Below are positions 26,451-35,484 of a DNA stretch of 64,000 nt, piece after piece. The DNA is from Paenibacillus apiarius. GTDB lineage: Bacteria; Bacillota; Bacilli; Paenibacillales; Paenibacillaceae. The notes under the pieces are model-generated. The model searched no databases. It saw only the letters and a program-made list of their open reading frames with translations, and was not told where the DNA came from. Each line of letters begins with the position of its first letter. The first letter of the stretch is position 1. The translations under genes and the position numbers were made by a program. The stretch is taken from contig NZ_JAFFHZ010000001.1 of the NCBI RefSeq assembly GCF_017052585.1, positions 1,980,501-2,044,500 on the forward strand. Reading direction: 5' to 3'.

Positions 26451-27788
26451 ATGAATGCGGTCTTGTTATCATTGGTCGTATTATTCGGATTAAGTTTGTT
26501 GCGGGTGAACGTCATCTTCTCCCTGCTAACGGCCGCAGTCGTCGGCGGGTTGACCGGCGGACTCGGCATGACCCACATGGTGGAGGTATTCACCGAGGGC
26601 TTGAAGGATAACGCGAGCATCGCTTTGAGCTACGCACTGCTGGGCGCATTTGCCGCAGGTCTGACCGAGACCGGACTGCCGGAGCGGCTAGTGAAGCGGG
26701 CCGTTAGACTCGTGAAGGGCAAGCAACCGGGAGATGCTCCGCGGGCAGCGGCTCGTTATGGCGTGGTAGTCGCGATTGCCTTCATCGCCTGTTTATCGCA
26801 AAATGCAATCCCGGTGCACATCGCCTTCATTCCGGTGCTTATCCCGCCGCTATTGGCGCTCTTTAACTCGCTTCAGCTTGATCGGCGCGCAGTGGCGTGC
26901 GCATTAACCTTCGGCCTTATTACGCCGTACATGTTCCTGCCGGTCGGATTCGGCGCCATCTTCCACGAGACCGTGGTGAGCAATATGACGATGAATGGCC
27001 TTGCCGTTAATGCGTCCATGCTGCCGAAGGCGATGATGATTCCGGCTATAGGAATGGTTGCCGGCCTCTTGACGGCGATTGCTCTCTCCTATCGCAAGCC
27101 ACGGTCTTATAACGCCGGCACGGAAGCTGCTGCCGAGGCCGGCAAGGAGGAGTCGGTGGCTTCCGGGAGCGGTGCCGGAGGCACCTGGGCCGGGCTTGGG
27201 GCCGTGGTAGCCATGCTTGCCGTACAGCTGAGCACTGGATCGATGATATACGGTGCCGCGGCGGGACTTGCCGTGCTCCTCATCACGCGCGTCATCGCAT
27301 GGAGCCGGGCTGACCGCGTGCTAACCGACGGCATGCGCTCGATGGCTTATATCGGATTCGTCATGATGTCGGCCTCCGGCTTGGGTGCGGTGCTGCGCGA
27401 AACCGGGCATATCGAATCGCTCGTGCAAGCGGCTGTCCATGCGGTAGGCGACAACCGGGCTCTGGCAGCCATTCTGATGCTGGCCATCGGCCTGCTCGTA
27501 ACGCTCGGCATCGGTTCGTCGTTCTCGACGATACCGCTCATCGCCACCGTCTTCGTGCCGCTCTGCATGGAGCTGGGCTTCAGTCCGCTGGCGGCCGTAT
27601 CGCTTATCGGCACGGCCGCGGCGCTCGGCGACGCCGGTTCCCCCGCCTCGGACAGCACGCTCGGACCGACGGCCGGGTTGAATGCCGACGGACGGCACGA
27701 TCACATTTGGGACACTTGTGTGCCGACATTCCTCCATTACAACGTGCCGCTCCTGCTGTTCGGCTTCATCGCCGCCATGGTGCTCTAA
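26451..27788 (+). CDS. NhaC/YuiF-like Na+/H+ antiporter family permease
   Basis: 445 residues, strongly hydrophobic, with about 11-12 membrane segments. The ending GDAGSPASDSTLGPTAGLN is the conserved half-helix motif of this family (DcuC/NhaC superfamily), and FIACLSQNAIPVHIAFIPV is its N-half equivalent. Homologues such as YuiF are annotated as Na+/H+ antiporters, and some are proposed amino-acid transporters. The substrate is therefore uncertain. GTGAGGG precedes the ATG. Confidence 0.88.
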   Translation: MNAVLLSLVVLFGLSLLRVNVIFSLLTAAVVGGLTGGLGMTHMVEVFTEGLKDNASIALSYALLGAFAAGLTETGLPERLVKRAVRLVKGKQPGDAPRAAARYGVVVAIAFIACLSQNAIPVHIAFIPVLIPPLLALFNSLQLDRRAVACALTFGLITPYMFLPVGFGAIFHETVVSNMTMNGLAVNASMLPKAMMIPAIGMVAGLLTAIALSYRKPRSYNAGTEAAAEAGKEESVASGSGAGGTWAGLGAVVAMLAVQLSTGSMIYGAAAGLAVLLITRVIAWSRADRVLTDGMRSMAYIGFVMMSASGLGAVLRETGHIESLVQAAVHAVGDNRALAAILMLAIGLLVTLGIGSSFSTIPLIATVFVPLCMELGFSPLAAVSLIGTAAALGDAGSPASDSTLGPTAGLNADGRHDHIWDTCVPTFLHYNVPLLLFGFIAAMVL

Positions 27789-27804
27789 CAGACTGCCCAA
27801 TTGT

Positions 27805-27836
27805 TCAACTAGTGAGCTTTTTGAACGCGTGTTATA
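27805..27836 (+). repeat. Relic of the 22.7-kb repeat, right end
   Basis: AGTGAGCTTTTTGAACGCGT resembles the AAAGTGAACTTTTTGcaca end of the element at 22.7 kb. Only the end is present. Confidence 0.4.
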
Positions 27837-27874
27837 CCACAAAAATACGAGGGCCTGATATAAGTCTAGTCAGA

Positions 27875-27905
27875 AAAGGGGCGATCCGCCGGATCGCCCC
27901 TTTCA
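27875..27905. terminator. Bidirectional terminator
   Basis: GGGGCGATCCG and CGGATCGCCCC form a perfect hairpin flanked by A and T runs. It separates the antiporter (plus) and the TatD-like gene (minus), which converge here. Confidence 0.88.
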
Positions 27906-27932
27906 CTTGCCTCTGTTATAAGTCGTTCCGGC

Positions 27933-28778
27933 CTACACGCCATAACAGCACCGCGCATTATTCCGCAGCAGCACCGCCGCTTCACCGATGTCCATTGCGT
28001 GAATTCGCGCCCACGCTCCGGCAACTGCATGGACCATAGTAGGTACCGTCACCTGCCCCGCCCATGAGCCTTCAAAAGGCCATGGCCCATCCGTCTCAGT
28101 CATGACTTGCTCTACCGGATAGCGGCGGGCCAGTGTCTGTATTTCCTCTTCATATGCGATGTCCGGCGTGAACGAAATAAAATACCCGTTGCGCGCCATA
28201 TGCTCCACTGTACGCGCATCTCCCTTGAACCAATGGAAATGCGCCTTCTTCACGCTAAAGCGCTCCAGCAAGTCGATGACGAGCGGAGCATCGTCGTACA
28301 CGGCATGCAGCACAATCGGCTTATCCCATGCCGCCGCCCGCTTCACCATAGGCTCAAGCAGCTCCAAATACGGCTGCCGCTCGAAAGGACGCCCCTGCTC
28401 CAATGCCTCTTGGCGCATATAGTACGGCAGCCCGACCTCGCCAACCGCGATCATCGCCTCCGCATGCGCATCCATCCAAGCGAGCAAGCTGGCCAGCCCG
28501 GCTTCGGACGGCAGCGTCTGCTCGGGGTGAAAACCATATGCTGGCAGCACCCTTCCCGGGTAGCGCTCCGCCCACGTCTTCGTGCGGCGGCCTGATTCCA
28601 GCCCCATCGATACCGCCACGACATACTCCAGCTCGGGGCTCTCCAGCGATTGCTCAAGAGCCGCCGTCTGACCGGGCTCATATAAATCAAGATGGATATG
28701 CGTATCCACCACATACACAGGCTGATCAAGCCCTCCAGGGTGATTTGAATGATTAGGTTGCATGCCCTGCACCGTCAT
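27933..28778 (-). CDS. TatD-family metal-dependent hydrolase
   Basis: 281 residues. The amidohydrolase-type TIM barrel has VDTHIHLD (two metal His), the bridging Glu in AVGEVGLPYY, later His residues in VLHAVYDD and KAHFHWFKG, and the metal Asp in TETDGPWPF. TatD enzymes are 3'-5' DNases or related phosphoesterases. GAGGGGG lies before the ATG. The downstream neighbour of the EmrB-type pump gene on the same strand, it may be transcribed with it. Confidence 0.88.
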   Translation of the reverse strand: MTVQGMQPNHSNHPGGLDQPVYVVDTHIHLDLYEPGQTAALEQSLESPELEYVVAVSMGLESGRRTKTWAERYPGRVLPAYGFHPEQTLPSEAGLASLLAWMDAHAEAMIAVGEVGLPYYMRQEALEQGRPFERQPYLELLEPMVKRAAAWDKPIVLHAVYDDAPLVIDLLERFSVKKAHFHWFKGDARTVEHMARNGYFISFTPDIAYEEEIQTLARRYPVEQVMTETDGPWPFEGSWAGQVTVPTMVHAVAGAWARIHAMDIGEAAVLLRNNARCCYGV

Positions 28779-28798
28779 CCCCCTCTCCTCCGATCCTT

Positions 28799-30352
28799 TT
28801 ACGCTTCGCCATATTTAAGCGCGTCATCGGCACCGCTGCCATTGTCAGGCTTATCGTTCTTCCCTTGGCCCCGCTCCACCATCCGGGCATTTCCCATCAG
28901 CGCGATGCAGATAAGCGCCAAGGCAACCGGCACGAGGGCCCACATAAAGGTGCCGCCGATGGAATCGGCAAGCGCGCCAGACATCCCCTTCAGCACTTCA
29001 GGCGGCAGATTCTGACTCTGACCCGCATTAAGCAGCTGTTCCGGCTTAATGTCGGCAGCTGCGCCGCCCTCAGGGAACATTTCTTGCATGCGGCTTGCAA
29101 AAATGCTCGATTGCACTGAGCCGAACACGGTAATCCCGATCGTCATCCCGAGCGAACGGGAGAAGGAGGCCGTCGAATTGGCCGCTCCGCGCTGATGATA
29201 TTCCATGCCATGCATCGACGACATGCTGATCAAAGAGAAGGAGAACCCTACGCCAAGACCGGTCAACACCATGTATAGCGTAATTAACGCCCGCGGCGTA
29301 TCTGCCGACAGCGTGCTTAACAATACGATACCTGCGGTAAAGAAGACGCCGGATATAATCATCAACTTACGATAACTTGTTCTGGCTGCCAGAATTCCGC
29401 CAATCGAACTCGTAATGACAGATCCGATCATCATCGGTGTCAGGACAAGACCGCTATTCGAAGCTGCCCCGCCATATACACCTTGAACGAACAACGGAAT
29501 ATAGACGGTGGCGAGAACGAACGTGACTCCATAGAAAAAGCCTACGCCCTGGCTGGCTGCGAACAGACGGCGTTTGAAGAGCGAGAATGAAATGATCGGC
29601 TCCTTCACACGCTGTTCAATGAGAAGGAATGCAATCAGGAAGACCGCAAACGTGGCAAATAACCCAACAATGAGCGGCGAGCTCCATTCAAATTTTTTCC
29701 CGCCAAGCTCCAGCGCGAACATAAAGCTGACTACGGCGACGACAAGCGTAACCGCACCGCCCCAGTCTATCCGCTGCTTCGTTGTCTTCGCTGTTTCTTT
29801 GTAGAACTGCAAAATAAACCATAATGACAGAACGCCGAGCGGCAGGTTGATGTAGAACACCCACTCCCAGCCGATATACTCGGTAATATAAGCGCCCAGC
29901 AGCGGCCCGGCTACGCTGGATATACCGAATACCGCACCGAACAATCCGGTCATTTTGCCCCGTTTCTCCACCGGGAACACATCATAAATAATCGTGAACG
30001 CAATCGGCATCAAAGCGCCCCCGCCAATTCCCTGAACGGCGCGGTACACGCTCAGCATGACAATGCTGTCCGCGGTTCCGCACAATGCGCTTCCAATCAA
30101 GAAGACGAGCAGTCCAAAAATATAGAACCGTTTGCGTCCGTACATGTCCGACAGCTTGCCGAATATCGGCATGCCTGCCATGGTCGCTACCATGTATGCG
30201 GAGGTAACCCAGACGTACTGCTCATATCCGCCCATCTGCCCGACTATGGTCGGCATCGCAGTCGCAACGATGGTATTATCCATTGCCGACATCAGAATAC
30301 CCAACAGCAGTCCGGCCACAACATAGCGTAAATTGCTGTCCTTTGCTATCAT
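28799..30352 (-). CDS. EmrB/QacA-type MFS drug exporter
   Basis: About 517 residues, with 14 hydrophobic segments as in the DHA2 family. It contains the family motif C-like segment GVLSLWFILQ region, GLFGAVFGISSVAGPLLGAY, and the A motif GKLSDMYGRKRF. I chose ATG 30352 because GGAGG lies within the codons that a start at 30367 would need. Such pumps expel cationic drugs or detergents with proton antiport. The substrate is not predictable. Confidence 0.92.
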   Translation of the reverse strand: MIAKDSNLRYVVAGLLLGILMSAMDNTIVATAMPTIVGQMGGYEQYVWVTSAYMVATMAGMPIFGKLSDMYGRKRFYIFGLLVFLIGSALCGTADSIVMLSVYRAVQGIGGGALMPIAFTIIYDVFPVEKRGKMTGLFGAVFGISSVAGPLLGAYITEYIGWEWVFYINLPLGVLSLWFILQFYKETAKTTKQRIDWGGAVTLVVAVVSFMFALELGGKKFEWSSPLIVGLFATFAVFLIAFLLIEQRVKEPIISFSLFKRRLFAASQGVGFFYGVTFVLATVYIPLFVQGVYGGAASNSGLVLTPMMIGSVITSSIGGILAARTSYRKLMIISGVFFTAGIVLLSTLSADTPRALITLYMVLTGLGVGFSFSLISMSSMHGMEYHQRGAANSTASFSRSLGMTIGITVFGSVQSSIFASRMQEMFPEGGAAADIKPEQLLNAGQSQNLPPEVLKGMSGALADSIGGTFMWALVPVALALICIALMGNARMVERGQGKNDKPDNGSGADDALKYGEA

Positions 30353-30807
30353 TTTGTTTCCTCCCAAATCGAAACGGCCTTGCCGTCCCCTCGTAATGGA
30401 CGAAACCGTTTCTGCGCGACGAATAAGTCAAGTATGTAGGTAATGAGCCCATCTTTCCCATTCATTCAGTCTGCGGTTTCACCTGTTCCGTCAACATTCG
30501 TTTTTAACAGAATCCCATTATAAACGTAACAGCTAACATTTTCCACTCAAATATGAACGGCGGGTCAGCCGCTTTTTCCCTTTCTGCTGCCCTTGCGCAT
30601 ATGTTTCATGTGCAAAGCTTTCTCAATGCAATTATGCCTGCAGAGGGGCGGTCATCGTTACGTCCCCTTGTAGAAACTAGCTTACCATAACATTACTCTT
30701 GGCGAACGAACCTATGCGGCTCATTTTTTCAGCAGATCGGGCAGCACATGCACCAACTGCAATTGTACATTTGCTTGATCCCCGTTACTCGCTATACGCG
30801 AGGCTGG
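30353..30807. other. Intergenic region upstream of the drug exporter
   Basis: Only promoter function for the exporter is likely. No gene or structured RNA is supported in this part. Confidence 0.4.
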
Positions 30808-30939
30808 ACTGCAAAAGTGCACTTGATTTTCATATAATATCATAAATAATGGTAATTTTTGCGTTTTTAACTGTACTTTTGCATTTTAGAGGGCGAAAAG
30901 GTTCTATTTCCCTCAGTTCTAACTGCATCTTTGCAGTTA
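30808..30939. repeat. Cluster of palindromic TAACTGCA-type repeats
   Basis: Three related units occur: ACTGCAAAAGTGCACT at 30808-30823, TAACTGTACTTTTGCATTTTA at 30868-30888 and TAACTGCATCTTTGCAGTTA at 30920-30939. The last is a perfect-arm palindrome around CATCTTTG. I recall this TAACTGCAnnnnTGCAGTTA family between genes in Paenibacillus. A 92-codon minus-strand frame across it is not a gene. Confidence 0.6.
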
Positions 30940-31094
30940 GCCCGCTGCAGGCCGGTAGGTGAACAGGCGTTTTGGGCGCTAAGCGCAATTGGCAGGCTGC
31001 ACGGGCGTTTGGGCGTTTGGACGCTGAATATAGGCCGGCGAAGAAGCATATGCTGCTCAGGTCGGCTTGGCAGAAGTAATCATGTTCCAAGTGC

Positions 31095-31118
31095 CTCTTT
31101 TTGAACATGTACTAAACC
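31095..31118 (+). repeat. Possible repeat relic before a terminator
   Basis: CTCTTTTTGAACATGTACTA resembles the right end of the 22.7-kb repeat. Too short for certainty. Confidence 0.3.
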
Positions 31119-31120
31119 TA

Positions 31121-31153
31121 AAAAGGGCTGTTCTCATATGGAGAACAGCCCCT
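31121..31153 (-). terminator. Terminator of the thiamine-precursor ABC operon
   Basis: GGGCTGTTCTC and GGAGAACAGCCC with an ATAT loop, and TTTTT on the minus strand, directly after the ATPase stop at 31160. Confidence 0.88.
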
Positions 31154-31159
31154 CGCGTA

Positions 31160-31996
31160 TTATTCGCCAACTGGCTTCTGAACACTATGCAGCAGTTCTG
31201 ATAGCTCCTGCTTTAAACGGATGAACTTCGCTTCCGAAGCCAGCGACCCGGCACGCGGCCGCGCGAACGGCACTCGCACCTTCTGCAGCACCCGCGCCGG
31301 ACGATTCGACAGCACGTATATTGAATCGGATAAGAGCAGCGCCTCCTCAATGCTGTGCGTAATGAACAGCACGGAGCGGCGGTGGCGCTCCCACAGCTCG
31401 ATGAGCCAGCGCTGCATGTCGCTCCGCGTCAGCGCGTCCAGCGCGCTGAACGGCTCATCGAGCAGCATGAGCTCATGCGGGCTCATCATGGCGCGCAGAA
31501 AAGCGACGCGCTGCTGCATGCCCCCCGACAGCTCATGCGGGTAGGCCCGTTCATAGCCGGACAGGCCGACGTTCGCGAGCCACCGCCGCGCCTCAGCGCG
31601 CGCCTCGTTCTTGGGGGTCCCGGCTATTTCCTGGGCGAGGATGACATTGTCCTCCACCGTACGCCAAGGGAACAGCGCTGGCTGCTGCGGCATATAGCTG
31701 ACGTGCCCCGTCTGTCCGACGACATCTTGGCCGTTCACCCGAATCGTCCCTGCCGCTGGACGGAGCAAGCCTCCAATCAGGTGGAACAAGGTGCTCTTGC
31801 CAGATCCGGAGGGGCCGATAATGGAGACGAACTCGCCTTGCTCCACCGTCAGCGACACGTTGTCCAATACGTGGAGCTTGCCCGTGCTCCCGGCGAAGGA
31901 CATGCTGGCGTCCTTCAACTCAAGCGCGTGAGAGCGTCCTCCCGCTCGCGCGGATTGCGCATCCCATGCTTCCGCAACCATCGTAATTCCGTTCAT
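31160..31996 (-). CDS. thiZ: ABC transporter ATPase, thiamine-precursor uptake
   Basis: 278 residues of the SsuB/TauB/ThiZ group. Walker A is GPSGSGKST, the signature is ELSGGMQQRVAF, Walker B is ELMLLDEPFSALD and the switch His is in LFITHSIEEAL. It energises import by the permease encoded just upstream, to which it is adjacent with a 15-base gap. The TPP riboswitch at the head of the operon assigns the cargo to the thiamine pyrimidine precursor (HMP or formylaminopyrimidine). Confidence 0.92.
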   Translation of the reverse strand: MNGITMVAEAWDAQSARAGGRSHALELKDASMSFAGSTGKLHVLDNVSLTVEQGEFVSIIGPSGSGKSTLFHLIGGLLRPAAGTIRVNGQDVVGQTGHVSYMPQQPALFPWRTVEDNVILAQEIAGTPKNEARAEARRWLANVGLSGYERAYPHELSGGMQQRVAFLRAMMSPHELMLLDEPFSALDALTRSDMQRWLIELWERHRRSVLFITHSIEEALLLSDSIYVLSNRPARVLQKVRVPFARPRAGSLASEAKFIRLKQELSELLHSVQKPVGE

Positions 31997-32011
31997 GGGC
32001 TTCTCCTTTCA

Positions 32012-32776
32012 TCACTCTTTGTCATCGCGCCGCCAGTGAATCAACATCCGCTCCAATGCGCGTACGGCTCCGAACATCGCCAAGCTCAACAGGACGACGA
32101 CTGCAATCGCGACAAACATCCGATCGGTGCGGAACGCTGCCTTCTGCAGCACCATATAATAGCCGATTCCTTTGTCCGTCCCGAGCCATTCGGATATAAT
32201 GGCGCTCATGACGCTGTACGTCGCTGCAATCTTCAGACCGGAGAACAGGGACGGCAGCGCATGCGGCAGCTCTAGCTTCCAAAACAGCTGAGCTCGTGTT
32301 GCCCCGGCCATGCGCATATAATTGAGCATCGTGCGGTCGGTCTGCGCCAGACCGTCTAGCGCCGCCACGCATACCGGGAAGAAGCAGACGAGCGTGATGA
32401 CGACAATCTTCGGCATCATGCCGAAGCCGAACCAAATCATGAGCAGCGGCAGCAGCGCGATGGTCGGAATGTTCTGGCTGACGATGACAAGCGGATAAAT
32501 GGCGTCCTTAAGCCAAGGGATCGGATGAAGCAAAAATGCGAGCAACAGACCCACGGCAGCTCCCACGCCGAACCCTATGATGGTCAGCTGCAGCGTTGCG
32601 AGCGTATGCGCAAGCAACGCGCTCCCGTTATCAGCTGCTTCCTTCATGATATCGAGCGGGCTCGGCAGCATCCATTTTTCCACGCCTGACACCATGACCC
32701 CGATTTGCCATAATAAGATAAACAGCAGGAACGCCGCTATGGGCGGTCCTGCTTTTGCGAGGCGGCGTCGGCTCAT
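32012..32776 (-). CDS. thiX: ABC transporter permease, thiamine-precursor uptake
   Basis: 254 residues with about six membrane helices and the BPD_transp_1 coupling motif in RMAGATRAQLFWKLELPHALPSLFSG. It overlaps the thiamine-binding gene by the four bases ATGA, so the two are translationally coupled. Function is assigned from the operon: periplasmic-type binding protein, small thiamine-binding protein, permease, ATPase, all behind a TPP riboswitch. Confidence 0.92.
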   Translation of the reverse strand: MSRRRLAKAGPPIAAFLLFILLWQIGVMVSGVEKWMLPSPLDIMKEAADNGSALLAHTLATLQLTIIGFGVGAAVGLLLAFLLHPIPWLKDAIYPLVIVSQNIPTIALLPLLMIWFGFGMMPKIVVITLVCFFPVCVAALDGLAQTDRTMLNYMRMAGATRAQLFWKLELPHALPSLFSGLKIAATYSVMSAIISEWLGTDKGIGYYMVLQKAAFRTDRMFVAIAVVVLLSLAMFGAVRALERMLIHWRRDDKE

Positions 32777-33066
32777 GACCGGTATTTCACCGTCAATTCA
32801 TCCATTGTAATGCCAGAAGGCATATACAAGATTTTGACTTGGGAAATGACGTTTGAGCTGCCCAATTCAATCATCGCTTCGTTCATCCGTTCAATAACCT
32901 GCATCAATTCACTCAGTTCGCCTTCCATTGTCGTCTCCAGCGGTCCTACCTGATACTTCACACCCGAGGCCTGAATGACCTCGATTGCACGGTCCACGTA
33001 CGGAATTACATTTTCCCCGTTCTTCGTCTTCGGAATAATTTGAATGCTCACTAAGCTGTTTGCCAT
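32773..33066 (-). CDS. Thiamine-binding protein, MTH1187/YkoF family
   Basis: About 97 residues, single MTH1187 (DUF77) domain with the family pattern IQIIPKTKNGENVIPYVDRAIEVI and a GPLETTMEG turn. I chose ATG 33066, preceded by AAGGAGG. These small proteins bind thiamine or HMP in the cytoplasm; YkoF is the two-domain form in Bacillus. Within the operon it may sense or hand on the imported precursor. The position between binding protein and permease genes is common in this type of transporter. Confidence 0.88.
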   Translation of the reverse strand: MANSLVSIQIIPKTKNGENVIPYVDRAIEVIQASGVKYQVGPLETTMEGELSELMQVIERMNEAMIELGSSNVISQVKILYMPSGITMDELTVKYRS

Positions 33067-33127
33067 TCGTGTTTCCTCCTTAGTCAATCCCCCGTCCTGC
33101 CAGTACACTCATCGTTTCCAACCAGCG

Positions 33128-34168
33128 TTATGCCGAAGGAAGGAAATCATTCGTGTATGCCTTATCGACATCAATCGCTTTTTCCATCAGCTTGTGGTCG
33201 AGCAGCCAGTTCATATAGTTGTCCCACACTTCCCGCTTCTGCTCGCCCCAACGTGCCGCATCATCCTGATATTTGGAGCTAAGCCATTTCTGGCTTGCCA
33301 CAACCAAGTCTTTATCCAAATCCGGAACGGCCTTCAGCAAAAGATTGGCCGCATCTTCCGGCTTGTCGATGGCATATTTATAGCCTTTGGAGGTAGCGCG
33401 CATAAATGCTTTAATAAGTTCGGGATCCTCCTGAATCAGCTTCTCATTCGTGGCAATGACCGGTGTATAGTAATCCAATTTATCCGAATATTGATTAACA
33501 TACATCATATCGATCGGTTCGTTGCGCAGCTCGGCTTCAATGCCCGTCCACGCGTAGAAAATCCATGCGAAGTCAATATCCTTTTTCACGGCCGTGAAGA
33601 AATCAGCCGAACCCATATTGACGTTCTTGACTTTGTCATAGTCTGCGCCTTCCTTCTCCATTAAAGAACGGATCACCATCTCTTCCACCGGAGAGCCCCA
33701 GCCCCCATAGGTTTTGCCTTCAAAGTCTTTCGGTGTCTTCATGTTTTTGTCCTTCGGCGCTGCAAAGCCTGACGTATTGTGTTGAATGATCGCTGCAATG
33801 GACACAATCGGCACGTTCTGTACGCGCGCGAGTGTAATGCCCTCTTGAATGCTGATGCCGAATTGCGCTTCGCCGGAAGCGATCATCGCATCTGCTCCGC
33901 CAGTGCCAGGCTGGATGATCTCCACATTCAAGCCCTCTTCCTCATAGAAGCCCTGCTCCTTCGCTACATAGAGGCCAGTATGATTCGTATTCGGCGTCCA
34001 TTCCAGCACCACTTTGACGTCCTTCTTCTCCTGCGGCTGCTTCGTGCCTTCGCTTTGCGCAGCCCCGTCGTGAGACGCTGCTTCTTGCCCTCCGCATGCA
34101 GCCAGCACCACAGTCATGATCATGACAAGTGCGAGCAGCCATCCGCGTGCCATCCGTGTTCTTTGCAT
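33128..34168 (-). CDS. thiY: Thiamine-precursor-binding lipoprotein (ThiY/NMT1 type)
   Basis: About 346 residues. A lipoprotein signal ends in VLAACG. The mature protein is the NMT1/THI5-like fold: KVVLEWTPNTNHTGLYVA, then IIQPGTGGADAMIASGEAQFGIS, the hallmark of HMP/N-formyl-aminopyrimidine-binding proteins. I chose ATG 34168 (GGGGG six bases upstream); TTG 34174 is an alternative. It captures the pyrimidine precursor outside the membrane and delivers it to the permease. It is the first gene after the TPP riboswitch. Confidence 0.93.
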   Translation of the reverse strand: MQRTRMARGWLLALVMIMTVVLAACGGQEAASHDGAAQSEGTKQPQEKKDVKVVLEWTPNTNHTGLYVAKEQGFYEEEGLNVEIIQPGTGGADAMIASGEAQFGISIQEGITLARVQNVPIVSIAAIIQHNTSGFAAPKDKNMKTPKDFEGKTYGGWGSPVEEMVIRSLMEKEGADYDKVKNVNMGSADFFTAVKKDIDFAWIFYAWTGIEAELRNEPIDMMYVNQYSDKLDYYTPVIATNEKLIQEDPELIKAFMRATSKGYKYAIDKPEDAANLLLKAVPDLDKDLVVASQKWLSSKYQDDAARWGEQKREVWDNYMNWLLDHKLMEKAIDVDKAYTNDFLPSA

Positions 34169-34262
34169 CGTCAATCCCCCGCTCCTCTATTCATTCGCAA
34201 CGATATATCCGTTACGGGCATTTCAACGGCGCTGCCGACAACCCATGCATGCTATGAAAAAT

Positions 34263-34290
34263 AAAAAAGCGCCCCTCATCGGGACGCTGT
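34263..34290 (-). terminator. Riboswitch expression-platform terminator
   Basis: On the minus strand AGCGTCCC and GGGGCGCT close a small loop, followed by TTTTTTATTTTT. It lies between the TPP aptamer and thiY, so TPP binding probably allows it to form. Confidence 0.8.
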
Positions 34291-34479
34291 TCTGCCACTA
34301 TGTGCGTACATGCGAAAATGCATGATGCGATGACCGTCATCTTCTCCTTCTCTCAAGTCGATGCTTGCCTGCTCAGCCGCTGCGAATGTTCTTCGGAAGC
34401 CGCTTGGCGTTCCAAAAAAGCGCAGCAAGTCACCGGACAATCTGACATGCATGAAACCCGATATTAGAGACGCGGTTCA

Positions 34480-34580
34480 ACGTCTTTCCTACGCTGGCAT
34501 TACCCAGATCAGGTGTAAGGGTCGGTATCTTATACGGGATACAATCTCAGCCGGCCATATTCCAGCACCCCTAGCGTGCG
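34480..34580 (-). promoter_or_regulatory. TPP riboswitch
   Basis: Read on the minus strand, the segment has GGGGTGC...GGCTGAGA in the first arm, then ACCCTTACACCTGATCTGGGTAATGCCAGCGTAGGAA split across the rest, the classic thi-box. All conserved parts are present. It controls the four-gene transporter operon; high TPP should shut it off by the terminator at 34263. Confidence 0.96.
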
Positions 34581-34727
34581 TATATAGTTGTCGAAGTTTG
34601 CCGTTTCATTCGTAATTATAGTCCCCGGTCACCGGAAAGTCCAGTATTTTGGACCCGGATGAATTCCTTCGTCTACATTGTTTCTACACATTTTTTATGT
34701 ACATTAATTCACAAGGAGGGATGAACA

Positions 34728-34961
34728 ATGAAAAAGAGTGTCATCGCCATTACCGTGCTGGCCGCAGTCCTCGTCATGGGTACGGCTGCTTATGCCGCTG
34801 TGGATGATACCGGATTCCGGCAAATGCTCCCGTGGATGAAGCAAATGCATCCATCGATGAATGACAACGAGCTGGAAGAAATGTATAACAACTGCCACGG
34901 CCGAAACGTTGAACAGACGCGTGGCATGATGGGAAGCGATACTCCGGCCGAATGGAGATAA
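34728..34961 (+). CDS. Small secreted protein with conserved HP-EEMYNNCHG motif
   Basis: 77 residues. The signal peptide (about 1-23) ends in AYA. The mature part of about 54 residues has LPWMKQMHPSMNDNELEEMYNNCHG, in which one Cys and two His residues could bind a metal. Similar small exported proteins occur in bacilli, but I know of no function. AAGGAGGGA precedes the ATG and a terminator follows. Confidence 0.78.
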   Translation: MKKSVIAITVLAAVLVMGTAAYAAVDDTGFRQMLPWMKQMHPSMNDNELEEMYNNCHGRNVEQTRGMMGSDTPAEWR

Positions 34962-34985
34962 AAGCATCTCCAGTTGTCTTACAAA

Positions 34986-35019
34986 GAGAAGCCTAACGTC
35001 GCATAGAGTTGGGCTTCTC
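34986..35019 (+). terminator. Terminator of the 77-residue gene
   Basis: GAGAAGCC and GGGCTTCTC arms about 25 bases after the stop codon. Confidence 0.7.
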
Positions 35020-35047
35020 AATATTTCCGCATACGAAATAAGCCCCT

Positions 35048-35232
35048 CCTTCAGATGGCGGGGACATCATGAGGGGGTATTAGACACTTTGCTTCATTCT
35101 CCCCTTCCATCAGAAAGCGGGCACAACAGCGGGATCTTCACTTTGACCGATTCTCCTCATCCTTCAGATGGTGGATACACTATGAGGGGGGATTTGACAT
35201 TTTGCTTCATTCTCCCCGTCCATCAGGAGGCG
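35048..35232. repeat. Two direct repeats with a 113-base period
   Basis: Copy one (35048-35119) and copy two (35161-35232) share CCTTCAGATGG, an ATGAGGGGG run, GACA-TTTGCTTCATTCTCCCC and CCATCAG at constant spacing. A related piece occurs at 46489-46521. No frame crosses both, so they are non-coding. Confidence 0.75.
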
Positions 35233-35382
35233 ATATGCCAAAGACCATTTCTGGCATACTGCCACTAGAATCGAACTCTTCATGGCATGGTGTCTATACG
35301 GCACCGCATGCCCCCTACCCTCGACATTCTCCCTCCTGACTATGTGGGAGAAGGGGGCCATTGCATGTGGTGTTTACAAGGG

Positions 35383-35430
35383 GAAAAAGGCTTCCATTCT
35401 GAATGAAGGGTAGAGCAAGCTTCGAAGCCT
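35383..35430 (-). terminator. Terminator after the sulfatase genes
   Basis: AGGCTTC and GAAGCCT arms with TTTTTCCCC on the minus strand, about 55 bases beyond the stop at 35485. Confidence 0.65.
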
Positions 35431-35484
35431 CCCCTCTATGCCATTGTCTAATAGGCCAATGTCTACTGCTGACCCGCTCACCCA

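Noticed and set aside
30830-31108. Minus-strand frame of 92 codons
   Set aside because: It runs through the palindromic repeat cluster and has no ribosome site or recognisable family.
35048-35232. CRISPR-like array
   Set aside because: Only two copies with a 113-base period and related sequence between them; no short repeat-spacer pattern and no cas genes.
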